Origin: Candidatus Sabulitectum sp.
GTDB lineage: Bacteria > Fermentibacterota > Fermentibacteria > Fermentibacterales > JCC-6
Direction: 5' to 3'
NCBI GenBank assembly: GCA_023136985.1
Contig: JAGLQD010000151.1
Location: 1 to 11,178 of the forward strand
Length of the DNA stretch: 11,178 nt
A program made the translations under genes and the position numbers. This document shows positions 6,521-11,178 of this stretch, piece by piece. The notes under the pieces are model-generated. The model was not told the DNA's origin. It ran no database searches and worked only from the letters and a program-made list of their open reading frames with translations. The first letter of the stretch is position 1. The number at the start of each line of letters is the position of its first letter.

Positions 6521-8203
6521 TTATTTCTTCTTCTTTTTCCCATTCATTTTTTTCCAGGAATCTCTTAGAGTGATGGTTTGATTGAATACCATTCTATCAG
6601 GGGTTGAATCCGGATCTATGCTGAAATAGCCCTTCCGTTCAAACTGGCAGATGTAACCGATCTTATTGTTTTTCATGTGGTCCTCAACCATGCAGTTTGT
6701 AACTACACTGAGAGAATCCGGGTTCAGGTGAGATGTGAAATCTATTCCCTCCTCCTTCTCCATAGGGTTCTCTTTATTGAACAGTCGGTCATAAAGCCTT
6801 ACTTCAACCGGAAAACTGTGGGCAGCAGAGACCCAGTGCAGTGTTCCTTTGACTCTTCTTCCGTCAGGAGCGTTTCCCCCTTTTGTGTCAGGGTCATAAG
6901 TGCATCTTATCTCTGTGATGTTGCCGTCTTCATCTTTAACCACTCCGGTACAGGTGACCAGATAAGCGTAGCGCAGTCTGACTTCACGGCCTGGCCCCAT
7001 CCGGAAGAACTTTCTCGGGGGATCCTCCATGAAGTCGTCCCTCTCTATGTAAAGTTCTCTGGTAAACGGCGTAGCTCGGGTACCGGCAGATTCATCTTCC
7101 GGGTTTATCACATAGTCAAAATGTTCAGTTCTCTCTTCCGGATAATTTTCGATAACAAGCTTTACAGGATTCAGGACTGACATAACTCTCGGCGCAGTTT
7201 TGTTCAGCTCTTCCCGGATGCTGAATTCAAGCAGGGCAATGTCTACGGTGCTGTTACGCTTGGCAAGACCGATAATTGAACAGAAGTTTCTGATCGCAGC
7301 AGCAGGAACACCCCTGCGGCGTAAACCACTGATGGTGGGCATCCGCGGGTCATCCCACCCGTTAACAAAACCTTCCTCAACCAGTTTTCTTAGAAAACGC
7401 TTGCTCAGTACAGTGTAACTTAGATTCAGTCTGGCGAATTCGATCTGCCTGGACCGGAAAATATCCAGTTCCTCCAGATACCAGTTATACAGTGGGCGAT
7501 TCACTTCGAACTCCAGAGTACAGATGCTGTGAGTAATTCCCTCGGTGGAATCTTCAAGGCAGTGGGCAAAGTCGTACATGGGGTAGATACACCATTTGCT
7601 GCCTGTTCTGTGATGATCTTTATGAAGTATCCTGTACATGTGAGGATCTCTTAAACACATGGTAGGGCTTGTCATATCTATCTTTGCCCGTAGTGTTCTG
7701 CTGCCTTCAGCAAACTCACCGCTTTTCATTCTGCGAAAAAGATCCAAGTTCTCTTCAACTGATCTGCTTCTGAAAGGGCTGTTTCTTCCCGGTTTTGTCA
7801 GAGTGCCTCTGTAGGCTCTTGTGTCCTCCGGTGAAAGATCGCAAACATAGGCCAGACCCATGCTGATCAGTTGTTCTGCCAGCATGTACATCCGGTCAAA
7901 ATAATCTGAAGCAAAGTGAAGACTGTCCCATTTGAATCCAAGCCACCTCACATCATCTTTGATGGCATCCACATACTCTATGTCTTCCTTCACAGGGTTT
8001 GTGTCATCAAATCTGAGGTTGCATCTGCCGGCAAACTCTGTTGCGATGCCGAAATTTGTGCAGATGGACTTTGCATGCCCGATGTGCAGGTATCCATTTG
8101 GCTCCGGTGGAAATCTTGTTACGATCTCATTGTGTTTTTCAGAGGCAAGATCCGCATCTATAATTTCCCTTATAAAATCTCTTGAAATATTTGTTTCTTC
8201 CAT
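6521..8203 (-). CDS. glnS: Glutaminyl-tRNA synthetase
   Basis: A 560-residue class I aminoacyl-tRNA synthetase that attaches glutamine to tRNA-Gln in the cytoplasm; length is close to the 554 residues of E. coli GlnRS. Visible motifs are the ATP-binding PPEPNGYLHIGHAKS with HIGH at about 40-43, the GlnRS-type LRFDDTNP segment near 63-70, and the second class I signature as VLSKR near 265-269 in place of KMSKS. The C-terminal half matches the two beta-barrel anticodon-binding domains, with TLRDSWKK near the end and a lysine-rich tail. An upstream in-frame ATG at 8326 would add 41 residues that overlap the neighbouring gene and look non-coding. ATG 8203 is chosen because AAGGGAG sits at 8217-8211 with 7 nt spacing and the protein begins like the family. 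It is 31 nt downstream of the GCS2 gene, probably in the same operon. GlnRS implies direct glutaminylation rather than the GatCAB route for this tRNA. Confidence 0.96.
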   Translation of the reverse strand: MEETNISRDFIREIIDADLASEKHNEIVTRFPPEPNGYLHIGHAKSICTNFGIATEFAGRCNLRFDDTNPVKEDIEYVDAIKDDVRWLGFKWDSLHFASDYFDRMYMLAEQLISMGLAYVCDLSPEDTRAYRGTLTKPGRNSPFRSRSVEENLDLFRRMKSGEFAEGSRTLRAKIDMTSPTMCLRDPHMYRILHKDHHRTGSKWCIYPMYDFAHCLEDSTEGITHSICTLEFEVNRPLYNWYLEELDIFRSRQIEFARLNLSYTVLSKRFLRKLVEEGFVNGWDDPRMPTISGLRRRGVPAAAIRNFCSIIGLAKRNSTVDIALLEFSIREELNKTAPRVMSVLNPVKLVIENYPEERTEHFDYVINPEDESAGTRATPFTRELYIERDDFMEDPPRKFFRMGPGREVRLRYAYLVTCTGVVKDEDGNITEIRCTYDPDTKGGNAPDGRRVKGTLHWVSAAHSFPVEVRLYDRLFNKENPMEKEEGIDFTSHLNPDSLSVVTNCMVEDHMKNNKIGYICQFERKGYFSIDPDSTPDRMVFNQTITLRDSWKKMNGKKKKK

Positions 8204-8234
8204 TTTCGTTCTCCCTTGAATGATGTAATGCCAA

Positions 8235-9152
8235 TCATAATTGAAATTTGTCATCCATGACTCGCTGAACCATATCAAGGAAGGTGATCCAGGTTCCTCT
8301 GAACATATGGAGCGGGCGGGAATCAAGGGTGCGGAGCTCCAGTGTCATACCCTTTGTATTAAGTCTGACATCGGTAAATATCGTTGTGAAGTGAACAAGA
8401 AATTCTTCAAATGCAGGATGGGGTTCGATATTTCCAAAGGGAATTCCGTTGTTCAATTCCAGAGCGAGCAAGGCGAAAGAGATCAGTTTCTCGAAGAGGA
8501 TCTCTGAAGTAAGGATATCCTCGGATCTTGTGCAGCGGAGCCCGCAGCGGGACGGATCTGTTTTGCTCCAGATATCTCTGCGCTCTTCCCCCATTGCAAA
8601 ACCGTCTTCACGGGAAAGGGTGCACATGAAGGCCCACATCAGCAGAATCTCGTCAAAGTTCATTATGGAAACATGAAGGTGTATCGCTGCGGTCCCCTTC
8701 ATCATTTCCCTGCCACGGTCACTGGTTCTACCCAGAAGGGTGTGCAGATCATGGTAACGCTTTGCCTCCAGCAGCATTGGAGCACTGCCTCTGCCTGGAA
8801 TGAAAGGAACTGGATGGTAGTTGACAGATGTTTTATCGCTGATGCCCTTTACGGTTAGGTCAATTATCTTCAGAAGAGAATCAAAGACATCAATCTCATC
8901 TGCTGCCATGGGTGGGCTGCTGAATTCAATCTGACCACCTGGCTCAAAGGTTATGTACATTCCCTGATCGCATATTATCTGTCCGTTATTTTTGTAGAAA
9001 CCCAGTGATGGAAGAGCGTTTCTTACCCTTTTCAGATTTTCCCTGGAAAGGGGTTTATCCGCAATCAGTTCATATTCAAAACCGAATTCCCTGTGATCTC
9101 TTTCGGAAATTCTTTTTTCAACCAGATCCTTGAATTTATCGTAATATCTCAA
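8235..9152 (-). CDS. Short glutamate-cysteine ligase, GCS2 family
   Basis: A 305-residue GCS2-type carboxylate-amine ligase (plant/alphaproteobacterial GshA, EgtA relatives), which would form gamma-glutamyl-cysteine from Glu, Cys and ATP. Recognisable signatures are FGFEYEL at 23-29, FEPGGQIEFSS at 69-79, HLHVS near 158-162, RRDIWSKTDPSRCG at 191-204 and ELRTLDSRP at 272-280, spread in the family order. It is notably shorter than the roughly 430-450 residues usual for these ligases, so the core is compact and the substrate could differ. The start is TTG 9152: the upstream asnB stop overlaps it in TTGA, and GGAAGG at 9164-9159 lies 6 nt upstream, so translation is probably coupled to asnB. glnS follows after 31 nt. 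No glutathione synthetase gene is present in the window. The family call is good, the exact substrate is not established. Confidence 0.82.
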   Translation of the reverse strand: MRYYDKFKDLVEKRISERDHREFGFEYELIADKPLSRENLKRVRNALPSLGFYKNNGQIICDQGMYITFEPGGQIEFSSPPMAADEIDVFDSLLKIIDLTVKGISDKTSVNYHPVPFIPGRGSAPMLLEAKRYHDLHTLLGRTSDRGREMMKGTAAIHLHVSIMNFDEILLMWAFMCTLSREDGFAMGEERRDIWSKTDPSRCGLRCTRSEDILTSEILFEKLISFALLALELNNGIPFGNIEPHPAFEEFLVHFTTIFTDVRLNTKGMTLELRTLDSRPLHMFRGTWITFLDMVQRVMDDKFQL

Positions 9153-11035
9153 AATGAGCCTTCCATGAATTCCCTGTACCAGAGAGAAAAAACAACTATA
9201 GAGAAAATACGGTCGCCGGCAGAGATCATGGTTTCTGGTCCCACCCCACTACCTGTAACTTCCGTTGCGTATTTTCTTACAAGATCGCCGTCAAGTATTC
9301 CCTGCCTGTGAATCTCATTACCCAGGAGGATGTCCTGTATTGATTCCGGCAGGACGGAGGTTCGGGAGAACCAGTCGGCAATGGGCATAGTAAATGGTTT
9401 TTTGGGTCGATCAGCAACAGATCGAGGTAGCACACCGAACCGATTGAATGATTCCCGGCAGATGTATTTTTCCTGCCCGGCTTTAAGATTTACTCTTAGC
9501 TTCACAGGTAACGATGCAGAGAACTCTGCCAGTCTGTAATCAAGGAAGGGGGTTCTTGTTTCAAGGCTGTGTCTCATGCTGAGCTTGTCCAGTCTGAGAT
9601 TCACATAATTGGGAAGTCTTGACTTTACCTCAATAGCCTGCATTGCTGAGATGGGATGTGTGTCTGCATTAAGTGATGAGGGAATAATGGCTGACATATC
9701 CAGTTCCGGTTTTCGAGGTAAACCAAGTAGAGGGACCAGTTCACTGGGATTGAAAAGCATTTCACTTGCTATGTGTCTCTTGAGATGGTCCTCGTCAGAC
9801 CTGCCAAGACGAAGAGAGAGTTCGGGACACATTGCAAGCAGTCGACGTTTTTCTTCAACTGAAGCAGTGGGGTACTCCAGTGCTGCTGCTTCCACAAGAA
9901 ACTTCCTGTAGCCGGCAAAGATCTCATCAGCGCCCTCACCGGACAGCACAACTTTCAGTCTTTTCGATGCAAGGGAACAAACCTGATCAGTGGGCAGCAT
10001 GGTACCTAGAGATATGGGTTCTTCAATAGACCTGATGATTCCCGGCAGAGAAGAGAGCTGATCCATGACACAGTGTTGTCTGATAGATTCCGCCTGGCTG
10101 AATCTGCTGCCCATCAGGCCAAGAAATTCATCAACATCAGCCGTTTCGTCATATCTGTCTTCACCGAAGCCAATGGTGAACAGTTTTATTGAAGGCTTGT
10201 GTATTGCAGCTATGCTTGCCACTGCTGACGAGTCTATCCCTCCGGAGATGAAACTGCCAACCTCAACATCGCTTCGGAGTCGTATACGAACAGCATCTGT
10301 GAACAGCCTGTTGAATTCCTCTGATGCTTCAGAGAGAGAAACATCCCGGCTAAAAGAAGGGAAGCTCCATTCCCAGTACTGTTTTACTTCAAATTCGCCA
10401 TTTTTCGTGTTCAGCTTCAGTATTGAGGCAGGAGGTAATTTGAAAATACCCTTGAACAGGGTTTTCTCACCTGGTATGTATCTGTAGGTGAAGAACGCAG
10501 GCAGAAGAGAATTCTCCATCTCGCAGCGAACCCCTGGAATTCCAAGAAGAGGCTTTATCTCGCTGGCAAAGAAAAACCCACGGGATGTTTCAGTGTAGTA
10601 AACAGGTTTGATCCCGAATCTGTCTCTGAAAAGAAACAAAGCATTTTTCTCCGGATCATGAATTACTCCTGCGAACATGCCGTTCAGGCTGTTGGGGAAA
10701 TTCTCACCCAGATGTCTGTAAGCGTTCAGAGCCACTTCCATGTCTCCTGCAGTTTCATAATGATCGTACGGAAGCTCTTTTCTCAATTCAATGTAATTGT
10801 AGATCTGGCCATTACAGGCGATGGCAACACCATCTTCTTTTGAAACAATGGGCTGCATTCCAGTTGCCAGATCAAGAATTGAAAGTCGAACAAAGCTGAT
10901 CCCCACATTTCCCCGGAGAAGAACAGCAGAATCATCAGGACCTCTGTGGCTCTGGGTTTTTCCCATTCTGCGCAGAATTGAAGTACCTTCTTCTGTTCCA
11001 GTAGACAATGAGAAAAATCCGCTGAATCCACACAT
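9149..11035 (-). CDS. asnB: Asparagine synthase (glutamine-hydrolysing)
   Basis: A 628-residue class II glutamine amidotransferase fused to an asparagine synthase domain. It takes the amide nitrogen from glutamine and makes asparagine from aspartate with ATP. The N-terminal glutaminase begins MCGFSGFF with catalytic Cys2, then HRGPDD near 30-35, CNGQIYNY near 74-81 and RDRFGIKPVYY near 137-147. The synthetase domain has the ATP-pyrophosphatase loop SGGIDSSA at 264-271 and SGEGADE at 365-371, then RLDKLSMRHSLETRTPFLD, as in AsnB. The second of two tandem ATG codons is the start: AGGGGAGG ends 5 nt before it, but only 2 nt before the first, and it puts Cys at position 2 as the mechanism requires. 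It is the first gene of the probable asnB-GCS2-glnS operon. Amidation of another acceptor, as in surface-polysaccharide relatives of AsnB, cannot be excluded. Confidence 0.93.
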   Translation of the reverse strand: MCGFSGFFSLSTGTEEGTSILRRMGKTQSHRGPDDSAVLLRGNVGISFVRLSILDLATGMQPIVSKEDGVAIACNGQIYNYIELRKELPYDHYETAGDMEVALNAYRHLGENFPNSLNGMFAGVIHDPEKNALFLFRDRFGIKPVYYTETSRGFFFASEIKPLLGIPGVRCEMENSLLPAFFTYRYIPGEKTLFKGIFKLPPASILKLNTKNGEFEVKQYWEWSFPSFSRDVSLSEASEEFNRLFTDAVRIRLRSDVEVGSFISGGIDSSAVASIAAIHKPSIKLFTIGFGEDRYDETADVDEFLGLMGSRFSQAESIRQHCVMDQLSSLPGIIRSIEEPISLGTMLPTDQVCSLASKRLKVVLSGEGADEIFAGYRKFLVEAAALEYPTASVEEKRRLLAMCPELSLRLGRSDEDHLKRHIASEMLFNPSELVPLLGLPRKPELDMSAIIPSSLNADTHPISAMQAIEVKSRLPNYVNLRLDKLSMRHSLETRTPFLDYRLAEFSASLPVKLRVNLKAGQEKYICRESFNRFGVLPRSVADRPKKPFTMPIADWFSRTSVLPESIQDILLGNEIHRQGILDGDLVRKYATEVTGSGVGPETMISAGDRIFSIVVFSLWYREFMEGSF

Positions 11036-11040
11036 CATAT

Positions 11041-11048
11041 CCTCCCCT
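11041..11048 (-). promoter_or_regulatory. Ribosome binding site that selects the second ATG of asnB
   Basis: On the minus strand AGGGGAGG is followed by ATATG and then ATG 11035. The spacing of 5 nt favours this ATG over the ATG at 11038, which is only 2 nt away, and agrees with the need for Cys directly after the initiator Met. Confidence 0.7.
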
Positions 11049-11057
11049 GTATACCGG

Positions 11058-11086
11058 AAAATAACGAATTAGGAAAATATTTCCAA
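11058..11086 (-). promoter_or_regulatory. Possible sigma-70-like promoter of the asnB operon
   Basis: Reading the minus strand, TTGGAA (11086-11081) and TATTTT (11063-11058) are separated by 17 nt and lie just upstream of the asnB ribosome binding site. Each hexamer matches the consensus in four of six positions. The 13-bp inverted repeat GGAAA-ATA-TTTCC (11072-11084) overlaps this spacer and might be an operator. Both are weak, by-eye assignments. Confidence 0.3.
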
Positions 11087-11125
11087 TAATCCTTGTAGGA
11101 AATTCAGATGTGTTGAGGAGAGATC

Positions 11126-11178
11126 ATGGACTTCAAGAGTTTTTCAGAGGATTCTTCTGTATTTACGCAAAGGCTGAG
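11126..11178 (+). CDS. Start of a divergent gene, cut by the window end
   Basis: ATG 11126 is preceded by GAGGAG (11115-11120) with 5 nt spacing and opens a frame MDFKSFSEDSSVFTQRL that runs off the window. Seventeen residues are too few to name a family. It has no signal peptide and is divergent from asnB. The strong ribosome binding site is the main support for a real gene. Confidence 0.55.
   Translation, partial: MDFKSFSEDSSVFTQRL

Noticed and set aside
8204..8326. ATG 8326 as start of glnS
   Set aside because: It would add 41 residues overlapping the GCS2 3' end in another frame. ATG 8203 has a good ribosome binding site and gives the family's usual length.
1..11178. CRISPR array, insertion sequence, prophage, toxin-antitoxin or defence system
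   Set aside because: No regularly spaced direct repeats, transposase, integrase, phage or defence-domain motifs were seen; the genes are metabolic, signalling or envelope functions.

Overview
The window looks like a chromosomal segment from a Gram-negative, probably uncultivated bacterium of the FCB group or a nearby candidate phylum. The basis is a secreted FG-GAP/VCBS-repeat protein with a Por-secretion-like C-terminal domain, an S9D glutamyl-endopeptidase-type peptidase, membrane diguanylate cyclases and a probable envelope beta-barrel. The taxonomic statement is inference. No phage, insertion sequence, CRISPR, rRNA or tRNA gene was recognised.

Left part, minus strand: the 3'-truncated GGDEF (diguanylate cyclase) gene at 448..1 lies downstream of a complete secreted S9D serine peptidase gene (3027..622). 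A 229-bp divergent intergenic region separates the peptidase from the plus-strand genes.

Middle, plus strand: an FG-GAP/VCBS beta-propeller gene (3257..4477) is interrupted by one in-frame TGA at 3554-3556. The frame is unchanged on both sides, and the propeller repeats continue through it. The TGA is followed, after 14 nt, by a perfect 9-bp stem with a GGC loop, which is the geometry of a bacterial selenocysteine insertion element. The codon after TGA is Cys, giving a Sec-Cys pair. I regard this as a candidate previously undescribed exported selenoprotein; a nonsense mutation is the main alternative. A 323-nt hairpin-rich gap follows, then a membrane diguanylate cyclase with a PilJ-like sensor and a TTG start (4801..5862), then a cysteine-containing exported beta-rich protein (5899..6486), probably in one operon.

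Right part, minus strand: a compact operon runs asparagine synthase B (11035..9149), a short GCS2-type glutamate-cysteine ligase (9152..8235, overlapping asnB by 4 bp with a TTG start) and glutaminyl-tRNA synthetase (8203..6521). All three handle glutamine, glutamate or asparagine. The last 53 bases begin a divergent plus-strand gene at 11126. The convergent junction at 6487-6520 contains a 9-bp hairpin that overlaps the plus-strand stop codon.
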